The position numbers and the translations under genes are program-made. The notes below the pieces were generated by a model, which was given only the letters and a program-made list of their open reading frames with translations, ran no database searches and was not told the origin of the DNA. Below are positions 50,640 to 60,884 of a stretch of 64,000 nt of DNA, one piece after another (position 1 is the stretch's first letter; each line of letters begins with the position of its first letter). Origin of the DNA: Dokdonella_A sp014338185 (lineage in GTDB: Bacteria; Pseudomonadota; Gammaproteobacteria; Xanthomonadales; Rhodanobacteraceae). Location of the stretch: positions 11,894 to 75,893 of the forward strand of contig SZOS01000011.1 in NCBI GenBank assembly GCA_030263295.1. The letters are read 5' to 3'.

Positions 50640-51923
50640 TCAGCGGCGCTGCAGCGCGCGCCAGCCGATGTCACGCCGCCAGAACGCGCCGTCGAAGCCG
50701 ATGCCTGCGAGCGCGGCATAGGCCGCCTCGCGCGCGCGGGCAAAGTCCTCGCCGCGTGCGCATACCGTGAGCACACGGCCTCCCGCGGTGACGACCTGGC
50801 CCTGGGCGTCGAGCCGGGTGGCCGCGTGGAACACCTTGACGTCGCCGGCAAGCGCGCCGTCGAGGCCGCCGATGGGCATGCCCTCGCGCACCTTGCCCGG
50901 ATAGCCGTCCGCGGCCACCACCACGCCGACCGCGGGCCGCACGTCCCACTGCGCGCTGGTGCGGTCGAGGCGCCCGTCGAACGCATCCTCGATGAGGTCG
51001 ACGAGGTCGGACTTCAGGCGCAGCAGGATCGGCTGCGTCTCGGGATCGCCCAGGCGCGCGTTGAACTCGATGACCTTGGGATTGCCCTGCGCGTCGATCA
51101 TGAGGCCGACGTACAGGAAGCCGATGAACGGCGCACCCTCGGCGGCCATGCCGGCGATGGTCGGGCGCACGATCCGGGCCAGGACGCGCTCTTCGACTGC
51201 AGGCGTGACCACGGGCGCGGGTGAATAGGCGCCCATGCCGCCGGTGTTGGGGCCGAGGTCGCCCTCGTCGCGGCGCTTGTGGTCCTGGCTGGTGGCGAGC
51301 GGCAGCACGTTGCGGCCATCGCTCATCACGATGTAGCTGGCTTCCTCACCTTCGAGGAACTCCTCGATGACCACGCGCGCCGAGGCGGCGCCGAAGCTGT
51401 GCGCGCCGAGCATGTCGTGCAGCGCCTGCTCGGCGTCGGCCAGCGTGAGCGCGACGACCACGCCCTTGCCCGCGGCCAGGCCATCGGCCTTGATCACGAT
51501 TGGCGCGCCGTGGCGGCGCACGTGGGCGAGCGCGCGCCCGACGTCGTCGAAGGTGGCGTGGCGCGCGGTGGGGATGTTGTGGCGGACGAGGAAGTCCTTG
51601 GCGAAGGCCTTGGAGCTTTCCAGCTGCGCGGCGATGCGGCTGGCACCGAAGCAGCGGATGCCCGCGGCGCGGAACTGGTCGCTCACGCCCGCCGCGAGCG
51701 CGGCCTCGGGACCGACCACCGCGAGGTCGATCTTTTCGACCCGGGCGAGCGCGAGCAGGCCCTCGACGTCGGTGGCGGCGATGCGCACGTTGCGCACGCG
51801 CGCCTCGCGCGCGGTGCCGGCGTTGCCCGGGGCGACGATCACTTGGTGGACACGCGGCGATTGCGCGAGCTTCCACGCGAGCGCGTGTTCGCGCGCGCCG
51901 GAGCCGATGACGAGTAGTTTCAT
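50640..51923 (-). CDS. purD: Phosphoribosylamine--glycine ligase
   Basis: The 427-residue ATP-grasp enzyme makes glycinamide ribonucleotide in purine synthesis. Signature parts are MKLLVIGSGAREHALAWKLA, VIVAPGNAGTAREA, IKADGLAAGKGVVVA, GPNTGGMGAYSPAPVVTP and EFNARLGDPETQPIL. The start at 51923 matches the family. It lies downstream of purH on the same strand, 111 bases away. Confidence 0.97.
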   Translation of the reverse strand: MKLLVIGSGAREHALAWKLAQSPRVHQVIVAPGNAGTAREARVRNVRIAATDVEGLLALARVEKIDLAVVGPEAALAAGVSDQFRAAGIRCFGASRIAAQLESSKAFAKDFLVRHNIPTARHATFDDVGRALAHVRRHGAPIVIKADGLAAGKGVVVALTLADAEQALHDMLGAHSFGAASARVVIEEFLEGEEASYIVMSDGRNVLPLATSQDHKRRDEGDLGPNTGGMGAYSPAPVVTPAVEERVLARIVRPTIAGMAAEGAPFIGFLYVGLMIDAQGNPKVIEFNARLGDPETQPILLRLKSDLVDLIEDAFDGRLDRTSAQWDVRPAVGVVVAADGYPGKVREGMPIGGLDGALAGDVKVFHAATRLDAQGQVVTAGGRVLTVCARGEDFARAREAAYAALAGIGFDGAFWRRDIGWRALQRR

Positions 51924-52034
51924 GATGCAGGCATCGCGGTTCGGGAGTGGGGCCTGGGTGTGGACGCGGCGCACCGGCCACGCCACGCGGAGCGGGTGCG
52001 CGCGCCGGCCATCATCGCGCCTCGCGCTGCGCCG

Positions 52035-53612
52035 TCAATGGCGGAAATGGCGGATGCCGGTGAACACCATGGCGATATCGTGCTCATCGGCCGCCGCGAT
52101 CACTTCCTTGTCGCGCAGTGAGCCACCGGGCTGGATCACCGCGCGGATGCCCGCCGCGGCGGCCGCGTCGATGCCGTCGCGGAACGGGAAGAACGCATCG
52201 CTCGCCATCACGCTGCCGGCCACCTCGAGCGACGCATCGGCGGCCTTCATCGCCGCGATGCGCGCGCTCACGACGCGGCTCATCTGGCCCGCGCCGATGC
52301 CGACCGTGCGGCTGCCGCGCGCGTACACGATCGCATTGGACTTGACGAACATCGCCACGTGCCAGGCAAACAACAGGTCGTGCAATTCGCCGGCGTCGGG
52401 CACGCGCCGCGACACCACCTTGAGATCGCTCAGCAGCAGGGTGTCGCGGTCGGCGTCCTGCACCAGCAGGCCGCCCGCGATGCGCTTGTACTCGACCGCG
52501 GGCGCGGCCAGCTCGTCCCACTCGCCCGTGGCCAGCACGCGCACGTTGGGTTTGGTGGCGAGCACTTCGATCGCCGCCGGCTCGAACGCGGGCGCGGCCA
52601 CCACCTCGACGAACTGGCGCGCAAGGATCGCCTGCGCCACCGCGGCGTCGACCACGTGGTTGAAGGCGATGATGCCGCCGAAGGCCGACACCGGGTCGCA
52701 GGCCCAGGCGCGCTCGTAGGCTTCGCCCAGATTCGCGCCGAGCGCAACGCCGCAGGGATTGGCATGCTTGACGATCACGCAGGCGGGCGTCTTGCGGAAC
52801 GCCTTGACGCATTCGATCGCGGCGTCGGCATCGGCGAGGTTGTTGTAGGACAGTTCCTTGCCGGCGAGCACCTGGGCCGTGGCGACGGTGCCGCGTGGCG
52901 CGTTGCGCTCGACGTAGAGCGCGGCTTCCTGATGCGGGTTCTCGCCATAGCGCAGCGTCTGGCGTCGTTCGAAGGCCAGCCGCAGCGCGGCCGGGAACGG
53001 CTGCGGCTTGTCGGCGTCGGCATGGGTGCCAAGCCAGTTGGCGATGAGGCCGTCGTAGCGCGCGGTGTGGGCGAAGGCCGCGGCCGCAAGCCGCCGCCGC
53101 AGCGCGAGCGTGGTGCCGCCCTGCGCGAGCGCGGTGAGCAGTTCGGCGTAGTCGGCGGGGTCGACCGCCACCGCCACGCGCTGGTGGTTCTTGGCCGCCG
53201 CGCGCAGCATCGCCGGGCCACCGATGTCGATGTTCTCGATGGTGTCATCGAGCGTGCTGTCGGGCGAGCTCGACACGCGCTCGAACGGATACAGGTTGAC
53301 CACGAGCAGGTCGATCGGGGCGATGCCGTATTCGGCCATGATTGCATCGTCCACGCCGCGGCGACCGAGCAGCGCGCCATGCACGGCCGGGTGCAGGGTC
53401 TTGACCCGGCCGTCCATGATCTCGGGGAATCCCGTGACCTGGCTCACGTCGCTGACCGGCAGGCCGGCGTCACGCAACGCCTGCGCGGTGCCGCCGGTGG
53501 AGATCAGCATCACGCCCAGCGCGTCGAGCCCGCGCGCGAGGTCGACGATGCCGTTCTTGTTCGACACGCTCAGCAGGGCGCGGTGGACCACTACCTTGTG
53601 GGGATCTGACAT
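52035..53612 (-). CDS. purH: Bifunctional AICAR formyltransferase/IMP cyclohydrolase
   Basis: This 525-residue enzyme carries out the last two steps to IMP. The N-terminal MGS-like cyclohydrolase domain has RALLSVSNKNGIVDLARGL, ISTGGTAQALRDAGLPV and GRVKTLHPAVHGALLGRR. The C-terminal transformylase domain has LRYGENPHQEAALY, the active-site Lys-His in VKHANPCGVALG, and the final GSLRDKEVIAAADEHDIAMV. ATG at 53612 is the usual start. fis lies upstream and purD downstream, a known order in Xanthomonadales. Confidence 0.97.
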   Translation of the reverse strand: MSDPHKVVVHRALLSVSNKNGIVDLARGLDALGVMLISTGGTAQALRDAGLPVSDVSQVTGFPEIMDGRVKTLHPAVHGALLGRRGVDDAIMAEYGIAPIDLLVVNLYPFERVSSSPDSTLDDTIENIDIGGPAMLRAAAKNHQRVAVAVDPADYAELLTALAQGGTTLALRRRLAAAAFAHTARYDGLIANWLGTHADADKPQPFPAALRLAFERRQTLRYGENPHQEAALYVERNAPRGTVATAQVLAGKELSYNNLADADAAIECVKAFRKTPACVIVKHANPCGVALGANLGEAYERAWACDPVSAFGGIIAFNHVVDAAVAQAILARQFVEVVAAPAFEPAAIEVLATKPNVRVLATGEWDELAAPAVEYKRIAGGLLVQDADRDTLLLSDLKVVSRRVPDAGELHDLLFAWHVAMFVKSNAIVYARGSRTVGIGAGQMSRVVSARIAAMKAADASLEVAGSVMASDAFFPFRDGIDAAAAAGIRAVIQPGGSLRDKEVIAAADEHDIAMVFTGIRHFRH

Positions 53613-53640
53613 GGCGGGTTCGGGCCGGGGAAACAGCGGA

Positions 53641-53646
53641 ATTATA
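53641..53646 (-). promoter_or_regulatory. Putative -10 element of purH
   Basis: On the minus strand this is a perfect TATAAT, 29 bases before the purH ATG, in a very GC-rich surround. No convincing -35 follows. Confidence 0.5.
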
Positions 53647-53713
53647 GGGCCGCGGTGCGGCCCGCGGGCGGCCACGCGCGGTGCCGGCGGGGACCGGGTC
53701 GACGGCCCGGCCG

Positions 53714-53995
53714 TCAGCCGTTGAGGCCGTACTGCTGCAGCTTGCGGCGCAGGGTCGCGCGCGTGATGCCCAGCGCCTCGGCCGCACGCGACTGGTTGCC
53801 GCCGTAGCAGGCCATCACCTCGCGCAGCAGCGGCAGCTCCACTTCCTGCATCACCAGCGCGTGCAGGCCTTCGCCCGGCTGCGCCTCGACGTCGGCGAGA
53901 TAGCGGCGCACCGCGCGCGCCACGCAATCACCCAGCGCGGGTGGCAGAGTCGATTCTTGCGGAGCAGCGGTGCGCAACGGAACGGCGGCATTCAC
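53714..53995 (-). CDS. fis: Fis family DNA-binding protein
   Basis: The 93-residue nucleoid protein has the Fis-type C-terminal helix-turn-helix, GGNQSRAAEALGITRATLRR followed by KLQQYGL, and the central LPLLREVMACY helix. Fis bends DNA and sets growth-linked transcription. A possible -10 (TAAGAT on the minus strand, 54068-54073) and a long hairpin (54131-54191) lie upstream. purH follows downstream. Confidence 0.94.
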   Translation of the reverse strand: MNAAVPLRTAAPQESTLPPALGDCVARAVRRYLADVEAQPGEGLHALVMQEVELPLLREVMACYGGNQSRAAEALGITRATLRRKLQQYGLNG

Positions 53996-54130
53996 GGTCA
54001 GCGGGCCCTTTGTTGAAATGTGCTTCCCTGGTGCAGGCCGACGCCTGACAGCGCGCGCCGGACGGTCATCTTAGCCCGCGCGGGTGCGATTGGTAAGTGC
54101 TGCGCGAGGCACGTTCGCGTGGTGTGACGA

Positions 54131-54191
54131 TTGCTTGCACTGTCGGTACTTGCGCGTGTGTGCTCACGCACATGCGCGACAGTGCGCGCAA
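54131..54191 (-). terminator. Long nested hairpin upstream of fis
   Basis: The outer arms GCACTGTCG (54137-54145) and CGACAGTGC (54177-54185) pair perfectly, extended by TTGC and GCAA across one mismatch and one wobble. An inner arm, GCGCGTGTGTG with CGCACATGCGC, adds about eleven pairs with wobbles. It starts 19 bases after the stop of the DUF3426 gene (54210) in the transcribed direction, so terminator or attenuator before fis are both possible. Confidence 0.6.
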
Positions 54192-54209
54192 GGGCTTGTT
54201 GCCGCTGGA

Positions 54210-54995
54210 CTACTCGAAGCGGAACTCGAACGCGACCGCGTTGTGGCCCGGGTCGACCACCTCGAACACCAGCGAACTGCTTGCGCCCGCGGCGATGCCT
54301 TGCGCCACCGTGTGCGCGTCGGCGAGGTAGTCGCGCGGCTGAAACCGGCGCATCGCGATGCGCTTGTCGTCCAGATCGGACAGCGCGACCTCGACCGTGG
54401 GCCAGGCCTGGGCGTACGGCGCGGCGTTGTGCAGCGTTGCCGAGATGATGAGCGCGTCGGGCACCGATGGATGCGGCTGGATGTCACGCGACAGAAGTTC
54501 GAGCGCGCTGGCGTCATGCCGCAGTGGCAATTGGCAGTGCAGGCGCGCGCACAGCGGCTCGAGCACCCCGCGCACGCGGCCATCGTCGATCCAGTTTGCG
54601 CGCTGCGACCAGGCGATCTGCGCGCCGAGGGTGAGCAGCAGCACCGCGCTCGCCGCCAGCCAGCGCCGGTTGCCGCGCGTGGGGGCACGGCGGCTGCGCG
54701 CGAAGGTCGGCAGCGCACCGCGTCGCGCGCCGCGCGGCAAGGGCGCGTCGGCGATGGGCGCGGATACACGCGCCGAGCGCGGCCGCAGCACCGGGGCACC
54801 GAGTGTGGGCGGCGTGGCCTGTGCGGCATGCTCGGGCAAGTATTCGATCGATTCCAGCGGCAGCTGCGTGGTCAGCGTGAGGAGCATGTCGAACACGCTG
54901 TCGCAATGGCCGCAGCGCCCGTGGCCGTGCGCGGTCGCGAGGTCCTTTTCCTCCACGCGGTAGATCGTCAGGCATTGCGGGCATTGCGTGTACAT
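54210..54995 (-). CDS. Zinc-ribbon and DUF3426 domain protein
   Basis: The 261-residue protein begins with a zinc ribbon (MYTQCPQCLTIYRV, then CGHCDSVF), has a linker rich in Pro and Arg, one membrane helix (about residues 112-130, WLAASAVLLLTLGAQIAW) and a periplasmic DUF3426 beta domain (RDIQPHPSVPDALIISATLH, YAQAWPTVEVALSDLD). The gene is conserved next to fis and prmA in this order, but its function is not known. Confidence 0.9.
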   Translation of the reverse strand: MYTQCPQCLTIYRVEEKDLATAHGHGRCGHCDSVFDMLLTLTTQLPLESIEYLPEHAAQATPPTLGAPVLRPRSARVSAPIADAPLPRGARRGALPTFARSRRAPTRGNRRWLAASAVLLLTLGAQIAWSQRANWIDDGRVRGVLEPLCARLHCQLPLRHDASALELLSRDIQPHPSVPDALIISATLHNAAPYAQAWPTVEVALSDLDDKRIAMRRFQPRDYLADAHTVAQGIAAGASSSLVFEVVDPGHNAVAFEFRFE

Positions 54996-55025
54996 GGGCG
55001 GGCCAACGCGGATATCGCGCCGATC

Positions 55026-55838
55026 TTACACTCCCGTCGCCGGCGCATGCGTGGCCGGCCCGGTGTCGTCGGGGATGGAGCGGGTACGGTCGGCCCAGGT
55101 CAGCGTGTGCGGATCGAAGCCGTGTTCGAGCGTGGGCTTGACGATGCGGAAGTAGGGCGACACGTCGAAGTCACGCGGCGCGAACAGGCGCGAGTCGCGG
55201 ATGTGCAGGATCTCCTGCGCCCAGGCATCGCCGGCCTCGCCCTGGACTTCGACCACTTCGATGTCGGGCAGGATCGGGTAACGCACCGCCTCGAATGCCG
55301 CCGCGATCAGCGACGAGCAGATCGCGCGCGTGGGATCGCCGCCGCCGAGCGCGAGCAGGCGGCGCCGGTAGCGCTGCGGCACCGGCGGCTCGGTGATGAG
55401 GTAGCGCGCGAGGTCGACGATGTTGCGCAGGTCGTAGCGCTGGCCGAGGCGGCTGATCGCGTAGTCCGCCACCGTGTCGATTTCGCTCGCGAGCAGGCCC
55501 ACCGGCCGGCAGATGCGCGTATGCACGTGCGCATAGCGCGCCACCGGCACCGCACGCACGCCCTCGCTCACGTCGGCTTCGATAAGCATCTGCGCACCGC
55601 CGTGGCTGTCCTTGAGCGCATCGCCCACGTACAGCGCCGAGTGCGACCAGGTCGATTGCGTGATGTAGCGGATCGCGCCCGCGAAGCGGCTGGTGCCCTC
55701 GACCAGCAGCACGTCGCCCTTGCGCAGGGTCGCCGCGAGCAGTCCCGAGCGGCTGGTGCGGATCGAGCCGTGGTCACGCGGTTTGGCCAGGTAATGGGCC
55801 AGCTTGCGCCCGAGCCACACGAGCGGATTCACGGCCAC
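55026..55838 (-). CDS. YiiX/YebB-like papain-fold hydrolase
   Basis: This 270-residue protein matches the circularly permuted NlpC/P60 family (DUF830/YiiX): GDVLLVEGTSRFAGAIRYIT, the active His in STWSHSALYVGD, GQRYDLRNIVDLARYL and the active Cys in DPTRAICSSLIAAAFE. The N-terminus (WLGRKLAHYLAKPRD) is amphipathic, not a clear signal. It probably cleaves peptide or amide bonds in the envelope or lipids. It sits between DUF3426 and prmA. Confidence 0.85.
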   Translation of the reverse strand: MAVNPLVWLGRKLAHYLAKPRDHGSIRTSRSGLLAATLRKGDVLLVEGTSRFAGAIRYITQSTWSHSALYVGDALKDSHGGAQMLIEADVSEGVRAVPVARYAHVHTRICRPVGLLASEIDTVADYAISRLGQRYDLRNIVDLARYLITEPPVPQRYRRRLLALGGGDPTRAICSSLIAAAFEAVRYPILPDIEVVEVQGEAGDAWAQEILHIRDSRLFAPRDFDVSPYFRIVKPTLEHGFDPHTLTWADRTRSIPDDTGPATHAPATGV

Positions 55839-55862
55839 CTCGTCGACGCTACACAGCGCCCC

Positions 55863-55868
55863 ATTCTA
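55863..55868 (-). promoter_or_regulatory. Putative -10 element of the YiiX-like gene
   Basis: On the minus strand this reads TAGAAT, 24 bases before the ATG at 55838. No -35 match. Confidence 0.4.
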
Positions 55869-55979
55869 CGCAGCCTCGGCGACACCGCCACGCGCGCGCG
55901 GCCGTCGCGCTGCGCGCGTGTGCGCAGTGGCGCGTGTGCGCAGCGCAGCGCGGCGCGCAGCCGCACGGCCCGCGGCCGG

Positions 55980-56882
55980 TCAGGCACGGCGCCGTCCGCT
56001 GATGCGCACCCAGTCCTCGCGCGTTTCCAGCGTGAGTGCCTCGAACCACAGCGCATAGATCGCGAGCAATTCCTGCTGCTGTCCCTGCAGGATGCCCGAC
56101 AGCGCGAACGGTGCCCCGGGGCGCGTGCATGCGGCAAAGCGCGGCGCGAGCTGTGCGAGCGGGCCGGCGAGGATGTTGGCCACGAGCACGTCGGCGGGCG
56201 TGTCGGCAAACTGCTCGGGCGCGAACAGGTCCAGGTGTTGCGCCACGCCGTTGCGGCGCGCGTTGTCCCGGCTTGCGTCCAGGGCCTGTGGATCGTTGTC
56301 GATCGCGCTCACGCGCGCGGCGCCGAGCTTGAGCGCGGCAATCGCGAGCACGCCCGAGCCGCAGCCGTAGTCGATCACGTGCTTGCCGGCCAGGTCGAGG
56401 CCGTCCAGCCACTGCAGGCACAGCGCAGTCGTCGGATGCGTTCCGGTGCCGAAGGCCAGGCCCGGATCGAGCCGCACCACCACCGCGTCGGCGGCATCGG
56501 CGGGTGGCTCGATGTTCCAGGGATAGATCCACAGCCGCCGGCCGAAGCGCATCGGCTTGAAGTCGGCCATCCACGCGCGCGTCCAGTCCTGGTCGGCCAC
56601 CTCGCGCAGGCCGATGTCGCCGGGTGCGAGTTCGGGCACCAGTTCGGCCAGCAGCGCGAGCAGGCCCGCGCGATCGGTGCCGACGTCGAACAGCGCGTTG
56701 AGCACGAGGCGCTGCCACAGCGGCGTTTCGCCGACGCCGGGTTCGAGGATCGCGCATTCGTTGGGCGTGTCGACTTCGGCATCGAGCAGGGTCACGGCCA
56801 GGGCGCCGGCTTCTTCCAGCGCCAGCTCGACGCGCTCCTGCTCGTGCTGCGCGATGGCGATGGACAGTTCGAGGAAAGGCAT
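55980..56882 (-). CDS. prmA: Ribosomal protein L11 methyltransferase
   Basis: The 300-residue protein methylates lysines and the N-terminus of ribosomal protein L11. It has the AdoMet fold with FGTGTHPTTALCLQWLDGLD, VIDYGCGSGVLAIAALKLGA, AIDNDPQAL and VANILAGPL. The N-terminal domain begins MPFLELSIAIAQHEQERVEL. The start at 56882 is the family start; its upstream 56883-57152 is empty. Confidence 0.97.
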   Translation of the reverse strand: MPFLELSIAIAQHEQERVELALEEAGALAVTLLDAEVDTPNECAILEPGVGETPLWQRLVLNALFDVGTDRAGLLALLAELVPELAPGDIGLREVADQDWTRAWMADFKPMRFGRRLWIYPWNIEPPADAADAVVVRLDPGLAFGTGTHPTTALCLQWLDGLDLAGKHVIDYGCGSGVLAIAALKLGAARVSAIDNDPQALDASRDNARRNGVAQHLDLFAPEQFADTPADVLVANILAGPLAQLAPRFAACTRPGAPFALSGILQGQQQELLAIYALWFEALTLETREDWVRISGRRRA

Positions 56883-57152
56883 GGGCGATGCGCGGGTGCG
56901 CGGGCGAGGCCGGCGGGTCGGAAAAGGTAATACAAACCGCGGCGCGATGGCGCCACGGGCCGGCCGCGGCCCGGCGCGGGTGGCGTGGGCGCGGGGACCA
57001 GCGGCGCGCGTGGCGGCCGGCCTTGCAACGTGCGCGCGTCGCCGATGTCTGGTCCGCTCGCCGGTTTGCGCTTGTATGGGTCGCCGCGTGGTGGGTGCGA
57101 CCACGCGCCGATGCGCCTTGCACGCACCCCAAAGCCCAAGGAACCCGACATC

Positions 57153-57728
57153 ATGAAACCACACATCCTGGCCGTGGCCGCCATCGCGGCACTGGCCTTC
57201 TCCACCACCGCGCCCGCCCAGACCGGCGAGGATGGCGACACTGGCCAGTCCCTGCATGGCGTCGACACCAGCGAGTCGATCGATCCCGCGGCGCCCGCTG
57301 CGACCAACCTGTTCTACTTCGTGCCGGCGAGCGCGTTCAACCGCAAGTCCAACACCACGGGTGTCACCTATGCGAATGCCGGCTGCGTGCGGATGGACTC
57401 CACCAGCACCAACGGCGGCAGCGTCACCACCGACCTGCAACTGCCGCAGGGGGCGAGCATCCAGGGCGTGCGCTTCTACTACGCCGACACCACCGCGAGC
57501 GACTTCGTGCGCCTGGCATTGACCAGTTTCGATGGCTTGGGCGGCTACACCAACCTCGTGATGGGCGACAGCCCGGCCAAGGTCGGCTTCGGCGAGACCT
57601 ACCTCGACCTCGATCCCGTGGCGGTGGTGGACAACATGAGCCGGTCCTACGCGCTGCAGGCGTACCGCTACGCCTCCTCCTCGGACGTCAAGTTCTGTGG
57701 CGCGCGCGTGTTCTACACCATTCCGTGA
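57153..57728 (+). CDS. Exported beta-rich protein, first of a tandem pair
   Basis: The 191-residue product has a signal peptide (MKPHILAVAAIAALAFSTTA) and a body with FYFVPASAFNRKSNT, GCVRMDSTSTNGGSVTTDLQ, a LPQGASIQGVRFYYAD stretch and FCGARVFYTIP at the end. It has no known family. It is paralogous to the gene that follows 11 bases downstream, which carries the VFADGFE tag inserted before the same C-terminal strand. AAGGA lies ten bases before the ATG. Confidence 0.8.
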   Translation: MKPHILAVAAIAALAFSTTAPAQTGEDGDTGQSLHGVDTSESIDPAAPAATNLFYFVPASAFNRKSNTTGVTYANAGCVRMDSTSTNGGSVTTDLQLPQGASIQGVRFYYADTTASDFVRLALTSFDGLGGYTNLVMGDSPAKVGFGETYLDLDPVAVVDNMSRSYALQAYRYASSSDVKFCGARVFYTIP

Positions 57729-57739
57729 GGGCCGGCGCC

Positions 57740-58291
57740 ATGACTTTCCAGATACGCATGTGGAGTCCGCTGCTGGCCGTGTCGATGGCCTGTGCCGGCG
57801 CGATCGCGCACGCCGAAGGCAGCCTCGACGAGGCTCCGACCGCCAGCTTCGTGTACCAGTTCATCCCGGCATCGGCGTTCGTGTCACGCAACACGGAGGA
57901 TCCGTACCACTACGTGGGCGGAGGCTGCGTCGAAGCGTCGCCGGACACCAGTCTCGTGCACAAGCTGCAATTGCCGCAGGGGGTCACGCTGCACTTCCTG
58001 CGGCTCTACTATCGAGACGAAGCGCCCGAGACCTTGATGGCCGCCTTCACCTACTACGATGCCGCCGGGTCATTCACCGATCTTGGACTCATGTACTCCC
58101 GCAACGCGCCCGGGCACACCTGGCTGTTCGGCGAGGACGTGAACCACGTGATCGACAACGCGGCGCAGGCCTATGTGGTCAATGTGCAGTTCAAGAGCGC
58201 GGCCAGCGACGCGGACTACGTGTTCGCCGACGGCTTCGAGCCCGCGCCGCCGCCGGTGTTCTGTGGGGTGCGCATCGCCTACACGCCCTGA
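57740..58291 (+). CDS. Exported beta-rich protein with VFADGFE tag, second of the pair
   Basis: The 183-residue product has a signal peptide (MTFQIRMWSPLLAVSMACAG, cleavage near AHA) and shares with its neighbour YQFIPASAF, GGGCVEASPDTS, LQLPQGVTLHFLRLYYRDE and FCGVRIAYTP. Between the last common strands it has DADYVFADGFEPAPPPV, a segment its partner lacks. This suggests the tag is a portable module. The genes are probably co-transcribed; role unknown. Confidence 0.8.
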   Translation: MTFQIRMWSPLLAVSMACAGAIAHAEGSLDEAPTASFVYQFIPASAFVSRNTEDPYHYVGGGCVEASPDTSLVHKLQLPQGVTLHFLRLYYRDEAPETLMAAFTYYDAAGSFTDLGLMYSRNAPGHTWLFGEDVNHVIDNAAQAYVVNVQFKSAASDADYVFADGFEPAPPPVFCGVRIAYTP

Positions 58292-58334
58292 TCGCTGCAG
58301 CGGCGCAGCCTGCCGACTGTCATGCCGGCGCAGG

Positions 58335-58372
58335 CGCCGCGCGTGTCCGATGCTTGCCGGACGCGCGCGGCG
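58335..58372. terminator. 15-bp hairpin between convergent genes
   Basis: CGCCGCGCGTGTCCG and CGGACGCGCGCGGCG pair over 15 bases with one T-G wobble and an eight-base loop, between the tagged-protein stop and the convergent accC stop. No T-tract. Confidence 0.65.
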
Positions 58373-58413
58373 CGTACCGGCCCGCGGACCGTGCATCCGG
58401 ATGCGGGCGTCCC

Positions 58414-59781
<1,368 letters not shown>

Positions 59782-59830
59782 GAGGGCAGCAGTCGTTGAT
59801 GGGGGCGGGGGAAGGATGGGCGCGCGCGGC

Positions 59831-60301
59831 TCAGCCCTGGCGGATCACGAACAGCGGTTCGTCGAACTCCACCGGCTGGCCGTTCTCGACCAGCACCGCC
59901 ACCACTTCGCCGGCGACCTCGGCCTCGATCTGGTTGAACATCTTCATCGCCTCGATGATGCCCAGCGTGTCGCCGGCCTTGACGCTCTGGCCCACCTTGA
60001 CGAACGGGGGCGCGTCGGGATTGGCCGATGCGTAGAAGGTGCCCACCATCGGCGACTTGACCACCTGGCCCTCGGGCAGTGCCTTGCCGCCGGCCGGCGC
60101 GGCGACCGGGGACGTGGCCGCTGCCGCGGCCGCCACCGGTCCCTCCACCCGCGGCGGCTGCAGCGGCGCGGGTGCGGTCGCGATCATGCCCTTGGGCAGG
60201 CGCGACAGGCGCACGATTTCCTCGCCTTCCTTGATTTCGAGCTCGGCGAGGTTGGATTCCTCGAGCAGGTCGATGAGTTTCTTGATCTTGCGCAGATCCA
60301 T
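59831..60301 (-). CDS. accB: Acetyl-CoA carboxylase, biotin carboxyl carrier protein
   Basis: This 156-residue protein carries biotin on the Lys of EAMKMFNQIEAEVAG in its C-terminal domain. An Ala/Pro-rich hinge (about residues 45-75) joins it to an N-terminal helical domain, MDLRKIKKLIDLLEESNLAE. It partners AccC, encoded next. accB follows aroQ by 42 bases, so the three may form one transcript. Confidence 0.97.
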   Translation of the reverse strand: MDLRKIKKLIDLLEESNLAELEIKEGEEIVRLSRLPKGMIATAPAPLQPPRVEGPVAAAAAATSPVAAPAGGKALPEGQVVKSPMVGTFYASANPDAPPFVKVGQSVKAGDTLGIIEAMKMFNQIEAEVAGEVVAVLVENGQPVEFDEPLFVIRQG

Positions 60302-60343
60302 GACGGTCTCTCGTGGGTACGGCGCCGTTGCCGGCGCGCGGAT

Positions 60344-60790
60344 TCAGGTGGCGGAGGCGAGCCGCGCGAGCGCTGCGTCGAGCGCCAGCGTGTAGCCGAG
60401 CGGGCCGAGGCCGACGATGACGCCGGCCGCCAGGTCGCTCAGGTAGCTGTGCTGGCGGAACGGCTCGCGCGCATGCACGTTGGACAGGTGCACCTCGATG
60501 AACGGCGTGCCGACCGCGGCAAACGCATCGCGCAGCGAGATGCTGGTGTGGGTGAACGCGCCCGGGTTGATGATCACGAACGCGGTGCCATCGCCGCGCG
60601 TGCGCTGCACGCGCTCGACCAACTCGTGCTCGGCGTTGGACTGGAAGCTCTCGAGCTGGCGCCCGGCCGCGTTCGCGCGCGCGACCAGGCCGGCATTGAT
60701 CTCGGCCAGTGTGGTCTGGCCGTAGACCTGCGGCTCGCGCGTGCCGAGGAGGTTGAGGTTGGGGCCGTGCAGGACGAGGATGTGTGCCAC
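60344..60790 (-). CDS. aroQ: 3-dehydroquinate dehydratase, type II
   Basis: The 148-residue enzyme converts 3-dehydroquinate to 3-dehydroshikimate in aromatic synthesis. It has HGPNLNLLGTREPQVYG, the FQSNAEHELVERVQ loop, IINPGAFTHTSISLRDAF and EVHLSNVHAREPFRQHS, covering the catalytic Tyr, His and Arg. It starts at ATG 60790, next to a TlpA-like gene upstream. Confidence 0.97.
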   Translation of the reverse strand: MAHILVLHGPNLNLLGTREPQVYGQTTLAEINAGLVARANAAGRQLESFQSNAEHELVERVQRTRGDGTAFVIINPGAFTHTSISLRDAFAAVGTPFIEVHLSNVHAREPFRQHSYLSDLAAGVIVGLGPLGYTLALDAALARLASAT

Positions 60791-60884
60791 GGGGCAGCCG
60801 AAGCCAAGGCGAAGCGGTTAGTCTGGCCCAGTGTCCACGATCTGTCCAGTTCGGCGATGTTCAAGCCTGTTTTGGCGAGATTGG

